A stretch of 32,776 nt of DNA from Oscillospiraceae bacterium (GCA_015063645.1 SVTS01000027.1:1-32776); one strand, 5' to 3'; positions 23,574 to 32,726 are shown, counted from the first letter of the stretch. Notes: generated from the letters alone by a model not told the origin. Translations and numbers: made by a program.

Positions 23574-24613
23574 AAACGGAATTTTATACAGTCACCGATC
23601 CGGTACGGGATAGGGAAATCCTCGCCCGTGCGGCGGAGATCATCCGGCAGGGAGGTCTTGTGGGGTTTCCCACAGAAACGGTGTACGGTCTTGGTGCATC
23701 AGCCCTGAGTGCGGATGCGGCGGCGAAAATCTATGCCGCAAAAGGGCGTCCGTCAGATAATCCGCTGATTGTCCATGTGGCGAAGCCGGAGGAAGCGGAG
23801 CAGATCGCCTGTGTCCCGCCGGTGTTTTATAAGCTGGCACAAAAATATATGCCCGGTCCCCTGACGGTGATCATGCCCAAGCGCTCCTGTATTCCCGACG
23901 GCGTGACCGGCGGACTGGATACGGTGGCGGTGCGCTGTCCTGCGCATCCGGTTGCAAGAGCGCTGATTGCCGCATCCGGTGTGCCCATCGCGGCCCCTTC
24001 CGCTAACCGTTCCGGCTGTCCGTCGCCGACTGCGGCGGCACATGTCCTGCGGGATATGGACGGGCGGATCGAGATGATCCTGGACGGCGGTCCCTGTGAA
24101 ATCGGTCTGGAATCAACCGTGATCCGTCTGACGGAGGACGGCTGCGAGATCCTGCGTCCCGGCGCTGTGACGGAGTGGATGCTCTCTCAGGTGTGCGATG
24201 TTGTCACGGTAGCCAAAGCGGTGATCGATCCGTCCCTGGCGGGCGATAAACCTCTTTCCCCCGGTATGAAATATAAGCATTACGCTCCTGCCGCCGAAGT
24301 GGTTCTGGTGGATGCCGATGAGGCAGGCTTTGCCGCCTACGTCCGTGATCATTGTACGACGGAGGAAGCGGTCGCCGTGTCCGATGATAAAGCGGTGGAA
24401 TTTGCTCCGCTGCGTGTTCTTTCCTGCGGCATGCACGATACGGCCGAGGAGCAGTCCCGGACGATGTTCGCTCTGCTCAGAGAGGCGGATGACCGGGGCT
24501 GTAAAAAGATTTACATCCATCTGCCTCCGGCGGAAGGCAGTTATCTGGCACTGTATAACCGTTTGATCCGAGCATCCGGCGGCAAGATCGTCCGGATCGG
24601 GAAAACGCATTGA
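23570..24613 (+). CDS. tsaC: L-threonylcarbamoyladenylate synthase (Sua5/YwlC type)
   Basis: It makes threonylcarbamoyl-AMP for the t6A37 modification of ANN-decoding tRNAs. The 347-aa, two-domain Sua5 form has a YrdC domain (residues about 15-200) containing VGFPTETVYGLGASA, KGRPSDNPLIVHV and PIAAPSANRSG. A linker with PGMKYKHYAP and a C-terminal Sua5 domain follow. Its ATG overlaps the prfA stop (ATGA). In Bacillus the same gene lies downstream of prfA with prmC between. Confidence 0.94.
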   Translation: MKTEFYTVTDPVRDREILARAAEIIRQGGLVGFPTETVYGLGASALSADAAAKIYAAKGRPSDNPLIVHVAKPEEAEQIACVPPVFYKLAQKYMPGPLTVIMPKRSCIPDGVTGGLDTVAVRCPAHPVARALIAASGVPIAAPSANRSGCPSPTAAAHVLRDMDGRIEMILDGGPCEIGLESTVIRLTEDGCEILRPGAVTEWMLSQVCDVVTVAKAVIDPSLAGDKPLSPGMKYKHYAPAAEVVLVDADEAGFAAYVRDHCTTEEAVAVSDDKAVEFAPLRVLSCGMHDTAEEQSRTMFALLREADDRGCKKIYIHLPPAEGSYLALYNRLIRASGGKIVRIGKTH

Positions 24614-24620
24614 GGTAAGT

Positions 24621-26855
24621 ATGGCGAGAAAGAAGAAAATTGAAGAAACCCCCGCGCTGACTCCGGCGGTGATTACGGATCAGCCGATCACCGATACCGT
24701 TGAGAAAAACTATATGCCTTACGTGATGAGCGTCATTATCTCCCGTGCGATCCCCGAGATCGACGGATTCAAACCCGCTCACCGTAAACTGCTGTATACC
24801 ATGTATAAAATGGGACTGATGAGCGGCGCCCGTACCAAAAGCGCCAACGTCGTAGGTGCCACGATGCAGCTGAATCCCCACGGTGATATGGCGATTTACG
24901 AGACCCTTGTCCGTCTCACACGGGATAATGAAGCACTGCTCCATCCGTTTATTGATTCCAAGGGCGGCTTCGGTAAGCAGTACAGCCGGGATATGGCGTT
25001 TTCCGCCCCCCGTTATACCGAGGTAAAACTGGATCCGTTTTGCGCGGAACTTTTCACCGGTATCGATAAAAATGCAGTGGATATGGTTCCCAACTATGAT
25101 AATACCAAAACGGAGCCGGTTCTTCTGCCGACCACATTCCCGAACGTGCTCGTCACGCCCAATATGGGGATCGCCGTTGGTATGGGTACACAGATCTGTT
25201 CCTTCAATCTGGCAGAGATCTGCGACGGTACTATCGCACTGCTGAAAAATCCGAAAACATCCACGGATAAACTGCTGGATCTGGTCAAGGCACCGGACTT
25301 TTCCGGCGGTGCGCAGCTGATCTATGACCGGGATCAGATGCGGGAGATCTACGAAACCGGCCACGGCAGCTTCAAAATGCGTGCCAGATACGTCTTTGAC
25401 AAGCAGAACAGCTGTATCGAAATCATTCAGATTCCCTATTCCACTTCCATTGAGGCAATTCTCAAAGCAGTGGGCGATCTGGTGCGGGATGGCAAGATCA
25501 AGGAGATCACCGATTTCCGCGATGAGATCGATATAAACGGCTTCAAGCTGACGCTGGACGTGCGCCGCGGCACCGATCCGGACGCGCTGATGGCAAAACT
25601 GTTCAAACTGACTCCGCTGGAAGACAGCTTCGCCTGCAACTTCAATGTGCTGATAGACGGAGCTCCCCGCCAGATGGGCGTCGGCGAGATTCTGACGGAG
25701 TGGATCCGCTTCCGTCAGGGATGCGTGGTGCGCGAGCTGACGTTTGAACTGAACAAAAAGAAAGAAAAACTCCATCTGCTCCGCGCGCTTGGCAAGATCC
25801 TTCTGGATATTGATAAAGCGATCCGCATCGTGCGGGAAACCGCTAAGGAAGCGGACGTGGTGCCTAATCTGATGAGCGGCTTCCGCATCGACCAGATTCA
25901 GGCGGAATTCATCGCCGAGATCAAACTGCGCCATCTGAACCGGGAGTATATTCTGGAACGGATCAAGGAAATCGAAGCCCTGCAGGAGGAAATCGCCAAT
26001 TTGGAAGACCTGATCGGGGATGAACTGAAGCAGAAAGCCCTGATCGCCAAACAGCTGGGCGAGATCAAAAAGAAATACGGCAAGCCGAGAAAAACCCAGC
26101 TGATCTATTCAGGGGATATCGTGGAAGCTGCTGTCGAGGATACGGTGGAGAACTACAGTGTTCATGTTATCCTGACGAAAGACGGCTACTTCAAGAAGAT
26201 CACCCATCAGTCCCTGCGTATGAGTGACGATCATAAACTGAAGGACGGCGACATAATCATTAACAGCGAGGATACGGAAAACCGCGCGGAGCTGCTGGTC
26301 TTCACCGATCACGCACAGGCTTACAAAGCCAAGCTGGATGATTTCGACAATACAAAAGCCTCTGCCCTGGGTGATTTCCTGCCGGCTGTTCTGGACTTTG
26401 AAGGGGACGAGCGTCCCATAATGCTGAAAGCACTTACGGAATATAATCCGGAACACCATATCATCTTTATCTTTGCCAACGGCAAGGGCGTCCGCGTACC
26501 GGTAACTGCCTATGAGACAAAAACCAACCGGCGTAAACTGAGCGGCGCATTCAGCGATGCTTCTCCCATCGTCGCGGCATTCTACGAAGACAAGCCGATG
26601 GATATCCTCCTGATCTCCGATGCCGGCAAAGCGATTCTGCTCCAGTCCTCGCTGATCGCCGAGAAAACGACGCGTACCGCTGGCGGTGTTACACTGTTTA
26701 CGCTTAAAGCAGGACAGTCCGTTGTGGAAGCAGTCACCGGAGATGCCATCACCGCTTATGAGGGCAGCAGTAAATGCCGTAAGAATAAAATACCCGCTAC
26801 CGGCGTGACGATTGCGGCCGCCGAATCCGGCAAAAAACAGCTTTCTCTGGGCTGA
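24621..26855 (+). CDS. Type IIA DNA topoisomerase subunit A (ParC/GyrA-like), orphan
   Basis: The 744-aa breakage-reunion subunit passes one DNA duplex through another together with an ATPase B subunit. Key motifs are YMPYVMSVIISRAIPEIDGF, KPAHRKLLYTM, and the catalytic Arg131-Tyr132 in SAPRYTEVKL. A tower region and coiled coil (about 420-490) follow, then a C-terminal beta-pinwheel-like region from about 495. No clear GyrA-box is seen, so it is ParC-like or a clostridial third paralogue. The quinolone-determining segment reads NPHGDMAIYETL, with Met and Glu at positions equivalent to E. coli GyrA Ser83 and Asp87. No subunit B gene is adjacent. It lies 7 bp after tsaC. Confidence 0.9.
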   Translation: MARKKKIEETPALTPAVITDQPITDTVEKNYMPYVMSVIISRAIPEIDGFKPAHRKLLYTMYKMGLMSGARTKSANVVGATMQLNPHGDMAIYETLVRLTRDNEALLHPFIDSKGGFGKQYSRDMAFSAPRYTEVKLDPFCAELFTGIDKNAVDMVPNYDNTKTEPVLLPTTFPNVLVTPNMGIAVGMGTQICSFNLAEICDGTIALLKNPKTSTDKLLDLVKAPDFSGGAQLIYDRDQMREIYETGHGSFKMRARYVFDKQNSCIEIIQIPYSTSIEAILKAVGDLVRDGKIKEITDFRDEIDINGFKLTLDVRRGTDPDALMAKLFKLTPLEDSFACNFNVLIDGAPRQMGVGEILTEWIRFRQGCVVRELTFELNKKKEKLHLLRALGKILLDIDKAIRIVRETAKEADVVPNLMSGFRIDQIQAEFIAEIKLRHLNREYILERIKEIEALQEEIANLEDLIGDELKQKALIAKQLGEIKKKYGKPRKTQLIYSGDIVEAAVEDTVENYSVHVILTKDGYFKKITHQSLRMSDDHKLKDGDIIINSEDTENRAELLVFTDHAQAYKAKLDDFDNTKASALGDFLPAVLDFEGDERPIMLKALTEYNPEHHIIFIFANGKGVRVPVTAYETKTNRRKLSGAFSDASPIVAAFYEDKPMDILLISDAGKAILLQSSLIAEKTTRTAGGVTLFTLKAGQSVVEAVTGDAITAYEGSSKCRKNKIPATGVTIAAAESGKKQLSLG

Positions 26856-26912
26856 TAGATGTAAATTTTCATGATTTTCTGCAAAAATCGACAGATGTTT
26901 GCAGGGAAAGAC

Positions 26913-26940
26913 TTGATTTTTCCGCATCAATCAGTATAAT
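26913..26940 (+). promoter_or_regulatory. Sigma-A promoter of the coiled-coil/SpoIID/MFS unit
   Basis: TTGATT (26913-26918), a 16-nt spacer and TATAAT (26935-26940) lie about 65 bp before the first start codon at 27007. Confidence 0.7.
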
Positions 26941-27006
26941 AAAATAGAGGATTTTTATCCGGCGGCTACGATGTATCCGCGATTTATTCACCGGAGCGTT
27001 TATTTT

Positions 27007-27582
27007 ATGTTGAAATTTCAAAAGAGATTCCGTGCGGTCATGCTCGGCATAGCCATGGCGATCATGATCAGCGCGGCGGCTGTTGTCTCATACGCGTATG
27101 ACGGCACAGCGGATCCTGTGATATCACTCAGCTATCTGCGCCTGTATAAACAGCAGGAGATCGATCCGCCGATCGCTGATCTGAATGCACAGATCAGCTC
27201 GCTGAATACGCAGATTGCCAGCCTTAATTCACAGCTTATGACTGCTCAGAACTCTCTGAAGCAGCTGCAGACAACTGTAGATCAGCTGTCAGCGAAACCC
27301 GAAGCCAAAGAGGGCTATGAGGTAATAGAGGTGAAACTCGGATCCAAGGTTGTCGCGAAATCTCCCTGCGATATCATGCTTCGTTCCGGGACGGCGGTTG
27401 CCATCTCCCAGTACGATTCTCAGGGACTTTCCGATTATACCTCCGGTGCGGAAGTCATGAACGGTGACAGCATTACCATCAACCATATGCTTCTGATACC
27501 CAGAGGAGACGGTCGCGGCATCCTGATTACATCCACCAATGCATTTATCATGATTCGGGGGGAATATGCAATTGAATCATAA
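27007..27582 (+). CDS. Exported coiled-coil protein of unknown function
   Basis: I do not recognise a named family. I prefer ATG 27007 (GGAG ten bases upstream) over ATG 26971, which lacks a ribosome-binding site; this gives 191 aa. A basic N-terminus and hydrophobic segment (about 10-32, ending SAAAVVSYAYDG) look like a signal peptide or anchor. Residues about 55-95 form a heptad-like coiled coil (DLNAQISSLNTQIASLNSQL). The C-terminal ~90 residues are a small beta-rich domain (GYEVIEVKLGSKVVAKS, then MLLIPRGDGRGI). It overlaps the SpoIID/LytB gene by 17 nt, so the two products are made together and probably act at the same cell-surface site. Confidence 0.75.
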   Translation: MLKFQKRFRAVMLGIAMAIMISAAAVVSYAYDGTADPVISLSYLRLYKQQEIDPPIADLNAQISSLNTQIASLNSQLMTAQNSLKQLQTTVDQLSAKPEAKEGYEVIEVKLGSKVVAKSPCDIMLRSGTAVAISQYDSQGLSDYTSGAEVMNGDSITINHMLLIPRGDGRGILITSTNAFIMIRGEYAIES

Positions 27583-29581
27583 GAAATCATCGCACGAAGC
27601 ACGGCGTAAGCTGGCGGCGCGCATTATGGCAGGTGTGCTGGCTTTTCTGATGATCGCCGGCACGGCATACTACATGATCTACATGATCGCAATATCTGCG
27701 GCGGAACCGATTCAGACTCCGAAAGAGGATCTGAATATCCGTATCGGTCTGATGTACGGAGACGGTGTTACCGTGGGATTTGAAACGGAGGCGCCGGCGG
27801 GTTATACCGTCGGCGTTCAGCCTCTCATGGATGATGTGTTTGAATATCTGCCGTTCTGGATCATTCCGGATAAGACGGTTTCTGTGACTGCCGACGCGAA
27901 TCTGACAAAGAAAAACAGTACATATTCCATCACATCTGGAACGAAAAATGTGGTCGTCGGCGGATATCATATCGAATTTGTATCCGATTACAGCCTTGCG
28001 GATATAGGGCAGGCGCAGACGGTTATAACCAGTATGAATGCCGTGCTTGCATCGGTCGGCATGTATGCTTTCCCTGCATATGTGAACGGTGTGATCCGTA
28101 TCCGCGCAGGCGCGTATGCTTCCCGTGCTCAGGCGGAATCGCAGTATCCCTTTATTGCGGGTGTCATGAGTTATTTTGCTTCGGCGGTAGTGGAACCCTC
28201 GTCAACTGCAGTGTCCGTGGTGGATCCTGCAACAGACCGGATTATCTTTGAATATGACTGCTCGGACGGAACATCTCTCGGTTTGAGCGCCGTCGATGTA
28301 AACGGGGAAAACTGCTATATAAAAACTCCGGCAAAGAATGTCTATGACGGTGTTTTCGCTTATACGCGTCATCAGGAAGAGGGCGTGGACGGCGTGGCTG
28401 TTACCAATGTTCTGACCCTGGACGAATATGTGGAAGGCGTTGTACCGTATGAAGTGAGCAACGAGTGGCCGCTGGAAGCACTGAAAGCATTTGCCATTGC
28501 AACCCGTTCCTATGCGGCATCCACCCTGGACCGGCACGAAAAATCCTATCAGTTTGATCTGTGCAACGGTACGCACTGTCAGGTGTATAAGGGCGCCGGA
28601 CGTGTCAATGATAACGTCATTACGGCGGCTCTCAGTACGCACGGTCTGATTATTACCTATCAAGGAGATATTGCCAAGACTTTCTATTCGTCCAGCTGCG
28701 GCGGCATTACCGTCAGCATCGATGACGTGTGGGGCGGAGCATCGTATCCGTATCTGGTTGCACATGAGACGCCGTGGGAGCGTTATTCAGAGCACCGATA
28801 CGGTCTGTGGACTGTGGAAGTCTCCCCCAAGGAACTGCTGACCTATCTGAAAGAGCAGAAAGGCTATAATAACCTCCGCGGATCCGTGAAAAGTATTGAA
28901 GTGCTGGAGTATGCTCCCGGTTCCACCTATGTGAACCGTATACGCATAACCGATACGTACGGAACTTCCATAGAGATTGATCACACGGATCATATCCGTA
29001 CAGCTCTGAGCGCATATGTCAAGAGTGCCAATTTTGTTGTGGGAAAGGGAAGCGTTGATTACACGGTAGATACTGTGAATGTGGTTGGTGAGACAGTTAT
29101 CGATGCCCGGACTGAAAAACATGTCCGGAACCCGGTAAATCTGTCCGGAGGTACCCCGAAATCCGTTGTGGTTGATACCGGAATTTTCCCCGTTCTGACT
29201 GCTGATTCCACGGCAGAAGTGAAATTCAGTGACGCGGTCATTCTGACGGCATCCGGAAATGAAAAGCCCGGCGAAACGCAGATGTACATCCGCGCCGGTG
29301 ACGGTACCTACCATCTTTCCGAGAAAACCACAGCCTCTCAGCAGATCATTCCCCGCGTCGTCAAAGAATACAGCCTGAGCACCGAGACCAAAACCGCAAA
29401 GGCCTCTTCTTCGCAGAATTTCATCTTTGTCGGCAAGGGATTCGGGCACGGTGCCGGTATGAGTCAGTACGGAGCCATGGATCTGGCGGAGTTGGGATAC
29501 GATTACGAACACATCATCAACGCGTACTACACCGATGTGGATATCGTGTATTACAAAAATATCGAGGAACTTAATTCTTAA
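27566..29581 (+). CDS. SpoIID/LytB-domain protein
   Basis: The 671-aa product starts at an ATG after GGGGGG, inside the upstream gene. An N-terminal membrane anchor (about 18-42) precedes a ~200-aa extracytoplasmic region. That region includes a SPOR-like stretch (VVGGYHIEFVSDYSLADIGQ to RIRAGAYASRAQAESQ). The SpoIID domain has LTLDEYVEGVVPYEVSNEW with the presumed catalytic Glu, the DLCNGTHCQVYKG Cys/His cluster, SSCGGIT, and a C-terminal KGFGHGAGMSQYGA signature. SpoIID is a lytic transglycosylase for denuded glycan needed in engulfment. This protein is about twice as long as SpoIID itself, so it may be a vegetative LytB-type paralogue. Confidence 0.92.
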   Translation: MQLNHKKSSHEARRKLAARIMAGVLAFLMIAGTAYYMIYMIAISAAEPIQTPKEDLNIRIGLMYGDGVTVGFETEAPAGYTVGVQPLMDDVFEYLPFWIIPDKTVSVTADANLTKKNSTYSITSGTKNVVVGGYHIEFVSDYSLADIGQAQTVITSMNAVLASVGMYAFPAYVNGVIRIRAGAYASRAQAESQYPFIAGVMSYFASAVVEPSSTAVSVVDPATDRIIFEYDCSDGTSLGLSAVDVNGENCYIKTPAKNVYDGVFAYTRHQEEGVDGVAVTNVLTLDEYVEGVVPYEVSNEWPLEALKAFAIATRSYAASTLDRHEKSYQFDLCNGTHCQVYKGAGRVNDNVITAALSTHGLIITYQGDIAKTFYSSSCGGITVSIDDVWGGASYPYLVAHETPWERYSEHRYGLWTVEVSPKELLTYLKEQKGYNNLRGSVKSIEVLEYAPGSTYVNRIRITDTYGTSIEIDHTDHIRTALSAYVKSANFVVGKGSVDYTVDTVNVVGETVIDARTEKHVRNPVNLSGGTPKSVVVDTGIFPVLTADSTAEVKFSDAVILTASGNEKPGETQMYIRAGDGTYHLSEKTTASQQIIPRVVKEYSLSTETKTAKASSSQNFIFVGKGFGHGAGMSQYGAMDLAELGYDYEHIINAYYTDVDIVYYKNIEELNS

Positions 29582-29586
29582 TCATC

Positions 29587-30831
29587 ATGTTGAAAAACTA
29601 TAACGCTACGCGGATTGCATGCTACATCGGGTATATCACACAGGCGATCACCATCAATCTTGCACCGCTGTTCTTTATCATTTTTCAGGATCGCTACGAG
29701 GTGTCCTTCTCACGTATCGGTCAGCTTGTACTGATCACGTTTATCATACAGCTGCTGGTAGATCTGGTCTGCATCTGGCTTGTTGAGAAAATCGGCTACC
29801 GTAATCTGGCGGTTGCCGCGCATGTTTTTGCTGCGGTGGGACTTGTGCTTCTGGGCATTCTCCCGCACATGATGCAGAATGCCTATGCGGGAATCCTGAT
29901 TTCCGTATTCTTCTACTCCATCGGAGGTGGGCTGACGGAGGTAATTATCAGCCCGCTGGTGGATTCTCTGCCCAGTGATGCCAAAGCATCCTCTATGAGC
30001 CTGCTCCACTCGTTTTACAGCTGGGGACAGTGCCTTGTGGTTCTTGTGACCACATTGGTCCTTTTTGTAATCGGTCAGGAACACTGGATGATCCTGCCTG
30101 TCTTCTGGGCGCTGATTCCCGCGGCAGATGCCGTCCTGTTCTGCCTGGTTCCGATTCCGGTGGCAAAAATTGCAGAAAAAGCACAGCACAGTATCCGTGA
30201 TCTGTTCCGCAGCGGAATGTTCTATGTGTGTATAATTCTGATGGTCTGCGGCGGTGCATCGGAGCAGACCATGTCCCAGTGGGCATCGCTGTTCGCTGAA
30301 AAGGCCATCGGCGTTTCCAAAGTTGTAGGCGATCTTCTCGGTCCCTGCCTGTTCGCCATCCTTATGGGGCTCGGCAGAACGGCACACGGTATCCTGGGGC
30401 AGAAGCTGAAAATGGCGCCTGCTCTGTTCGGATGCGCGGCTCTCTCCGTGCTTTGTTATGTGATGACCGTGTTCAGCGCTTCTCCCGTGCTTGCACTGAT
30501 CGGATGTGCCCTCTGCGGTCTGGGTGTTTCTCTCATGTGGCCCGGCGTACTCAGCCTGTCTTCGGCAAAATTCCCCTGGGCAGGCGGTCCGATGTTTGCC
30601 ATGCTGGCATTGGCAGGAGATCTGGGCTGTTCCCTCGGACCGTGGATCAGCGGTATTGTCAGTGATGCTACCGAGTCGGGAAAGATAGCTGTGTTCACTG
30701 GTATTGCCGGAGAGGCAGAACAGCTTGCCATGAAAAACGGTATGCTTGTCTCGGCGCTTTTCCCGCTTGTCATGTTTGTCCTCCTTACGGTTTTCCTTGT
30801 AAAAGGAAAGCAGAAGAAAACAAATCCGTAA
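29587..30831 (+). CDS. MFS transporter
   Basis: The 414-aa integral membrane protein has about twelve hydrophobic helices and a central cytoplasmic loop near residues 195-210 (KIAEKAQHSIRDLFR). It fits the sugar-type MFS subgroup with an FGYIxQ-like start (CYIGYITQAITINL) and a conserved PxxxS/G pattern in the second half. The substrate is unknown; proton-coupled uptake or efflux are both possible. It follows the SpoIID gene by 5 bp and ends at a strong terminator. No ideal ribosome-binding site is visible; GAGGAA lies about 20 nt upstream in the preceding gene. Confidence 0.9.
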   Translation: MLKNYNATRIACYIGYITQAITINLAPLFFIIFQDRYEVSFSRIGQLVLITFIIQLLVDLVCIWLVEKIGYRNLAVAAHVFAAVGLVLLGILPHMMQNAYAGILISVFFYSIGGGLTEVIISPLVDSLPSDAKASSMSLLHSFYSWGQCLVVLVTTLVLFVIGQEHWMILPVFWALIPAADAVLFCLVPIPVAKIAEKAQHSIRDLFRSGMFYVCIILMVCGGASEQTMSQWASLFAEKAIGVSKVVGDLLGPCLFAILMGLGRTAHGILGQKLKMAPALFGCAALSVLCYVMTVFSASPVLALIGCALCGLGVSLMWPGVLSLSSAKFPWAGGPMFAMLALAGDLGCSLGPWISGIVSDATESGKIAVFTGIAGEAEQLAMKNGMLVSALFPLVMFVLLTVFLVKGKQKKTNP

Positions 30832-30842
30832 GAACAAAAATG

Positions 30843-30878
30843 ACAGCCGGACTGTTTACAGTCCGGCTGTGCTTTTTT
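30843..30878 (+). terminator. Rho-independent terminator after the MFS gene
   Basis: ACAGCCGGACTG, loop TTTA and CAGTCCGGCTGT form a perfect 12-bp stem, followed by GC and TTTTTT. It separates the MFS gene from the convergent CapA-like gene. Confidence 0.95.
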
Positions 30879-30880
30879 GA

Positions 30881-32014
30881 TTACTGATTGACCAGCGGAA
30901 GCTCACCGCTTCCTGCCAGAAATGCAGATACGGAATCGCGGGTATCCCCTGCAGGAATTTCCGTGGGCTGCCAGCGCTTGTCGGGATAATAGCAGGGAAC
31001 CAGCGAAATGTCCGCCCGTGGGCCGCCGGATTCCGGTGTGAGCCGCAGCGTGAGGAGCGAACTGGGCGACGAAGTGCTGTAGGACATGCCGTCCACAATA
31101 TTTCCGAGGGAATATACAATCGTGGTGCTTCCGTACATCTCCGTGGGACGAAGTACGCCGCATCCTGTTCCGACGATCAGGGAAGCACCCGCATCGGCAA
31201 ATTGATGCAGATTGTATTTCAGCCATTGTTCCGGAATGTCGGAAATAGTGTCCACACCCCAGTAATATACCAATACATAATGCGCATTGGCGGCTGCTGT
31301 GCGGATAGCGGCAAGATCTGCTGTGATATCGCCGGCCTTGCTCAGCGTGGTACAGTAGATCGCCAGGCGAATATCATCTTTCTCATAGTATTCGGTTTCT
31401 CCCTGCAAAAGCGAGGTGATTTTTCGCTCATCCAGCGCAGTCTGTGTTCCGGTGAGCGCGTCGCCGACAAATACGGGAGAGCCCAGCGCTGTCATCTCCA
31501 CCGAACCGTTTGCATATATATCTGCATTGGAAGTGGGTGCGGCGCACGCGTAAGACGTGCTGTCGGAATCTGTGAAGATGCAGGCATTGGCTGCCAGTGT
31601 GAGATCGTCTTTGCTCAGGATATGCTGCAGATTTTTCAGAAAGTATGCCGGACCTTCCGTGCGCACCGCGGCATTCAGTGATCCGTACGCGGCGGTGCCA
31701 AGCGGACTTCCCGGTGCACAGCTGCCCAGAATCGTAACAGACATGCCTGGTTCCGGGGCAGGCGGATCTGTTTCCGGTGCGGTGGTATCCGGCGGTGCGG
31801 TTTCCGTATTTGTGTCAGAACCGCTGTCTGTTGACATATCGGGAAAATGTGCTGTGTCCGGCGGTTGGGTGTCCGCCAGAACATCCGTGGCTTCCGTATC
31901 TGCAGGTGTTCGGTTTACAGGCAGAGAGTCCAGAGTGATCACCGCGGCTGTCAGAAGCGTCAGGGATATCAGGATATGCCGCAGCTGCTTGGCGTCTACA
32001 GTATGCTTTTTCAT
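30881..32014 (-). CDS. CapA/PgsA-like protein with degenerate metal-binding motifs
   Basis: The 377-aa protein has an N-terminal membrane anchor (about 12-30), a Pro/Thr/Asp-rich low-complexity linker (36-90) and a CapA-type calcineurin-like domain. The fold is recognisable from VTILGSC, FLKNLQHILSKDDLTL, QWLKYNLHQFADAGASLIVG and TTIVYSLGNIVDG. The usual metal ligands are gone: G-D became GS (97-98), N-L-E became NAC (143-145), the H-W-G His is Tyr251, and the G-H-H-P-H stretch reads GTGCG. Family members take part in poly-gamma-glutamate or surface polymer synthesis. This one is likely non-catalytic, a binding or structural role. It has its own promoter and GAGGT before the ATG. Confidence 0.85.
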   Translation of the reverse strand: MKKHTVDAKQLRHILISLTLLTAAVITLDSLPVNRTPADTEATDVLADTQPPDTAHFPDMSTDSGSDTNTETAPPDTTAPETDPPAPEPGMSVTILGSCAPGSPLGTAAYGSLNAAVRTEGPAYFLKNLQHILSKDDLTLAANACIFTDSDSTSYACAAPTSNADIYANGSVEMTALGSPVFVGDALTGTQTALDERKITSLLQGETEYYEKDDIRLAIYCTTLSKAGDITADLAAIRTAAANAHYVLVYYWGVDTISDIPEQWLKYNLHQFADAGASLIVGTGCGVLRPTEMYGSTTIVYSLGNIVDGMSYSTSSPSSLLTLRLTPESGGPRADISLVPCYYPDKRWQPTEIPAGDTRDSVSAFLAGSGELPLVNQ

Positions 32015-32059
32015 GATTACCTCTGTATTGTTATCCGTCTGTACTCAAAAGCTGTGTAC

Positions 32060-32088
32060 ATTATAACACGGTAAACAGAAAAATGCAA
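32060..32088 (-). promoter_or_regulatory. Sigma-A promoter of the CapA-like gene
   Basis: Minus-strand TTGCAT (32083-32088), a 17-nt spacer and a perfect TATAAT (32060-32065) lie about 45 bp before the start codon. Confidence 0.8.
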
Positions 32089-32156
32089 TAAACATATGCT
32101 ATAAATGCGGATAAATCACCGCAATTTTGCAGTTTTTTCCCCACATTGGCTGAAAA

Positions 32157-32726
32157 TCATACTGTTTCAAACAGCGGTCGCAGCTGTTTGCCTTCGAGCA
32201 TTGCGTCAAATGCTTCCGGAATGCGTTCCATATCCGCCACAAGGGAATGGGGCTTCCGGATGGGGTCATCCTGCACGAGCGGGACGAAATAGACGTTTTT
32301 CCGCTGAAGCATCCGGGCGATGTTTTCCAGATTGGCAGAGAGCGCATCATTGGTCGCAAGCGCAATCAGCAGCGGACGGGATGTACGCATGTGCGCTTTT
32401 GCCGCCATGCAGACTGCCGTATCTGTAATGCCGTTTGCCAGTTTTGCCAGCGTATTGCCGGTGCAGGGCGCAATAATCATCGCGTCCAAAGGAAACGCAG
32501 GACCGAGCGGCTCCGCATCACGGATTGTGCAGATCGGCTCACGCCCCGTTACCGCACGCAGGTGCGCAAGAAGATCGTCCGCCGTGCCGAATCGAGTGTC
32601 GGTGGAGGCGGCTGTCTCACTGACGATTGGCAGGAGATCGTACCCCGCATCCTTCATCTGATCCAGCATAGCCAGAGATCGTGCATGCGTGCAGAAGGAG
32701 CCGCAGAAAGCATATCCGATGATCAT
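32157..32726 (-). CDS. dpaB: Dipicolinate synthase subunit B
   Basis: With DpaA it converts the dihydrodipicolinate-pathway intermediate to dipicolinic acid, the calcium chelator of the spore core, in the mother cell late in sporulation. The 189-aa flavoprotein-fold subunit has IIGYAFCGSFCTH at the N-terminus, LLPIVSETAASTDTRFG, the flavoprotein-like MIIAPCTGNTLAKLANGITD, and VYFVPLVQDDPIRKPHSLVA, all typical of SpoVFB. Its ATG overlaps the dpaA stop (ATGA). In Bacillus this operon is under SigK, which fits the split sigK in the same window. Confidence 0.95.
   Translation of the reverse strand: MIIGYAFCGSFCTHARSLAMLDQMKDAGYDLLPIVSETAASTDTRFGTADDLLAHLRAVTGREPICTIRDAEPLGPAFPLDAMIIAPCTGNTLAKLANGITDTAVCMAAKAHMRTSRPLLIALATNDALSANLENIARMLQRKNVYFVPLVQDDPIRKPHSLVADMERIPEAFDAMLEGKQLRPLFETV

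Noticed and set aside
24477-25934. A 485-codon minus-strand open frame
   Set aside because: It is antisense to the topoisomerase A subunit and has no recognisable domain.
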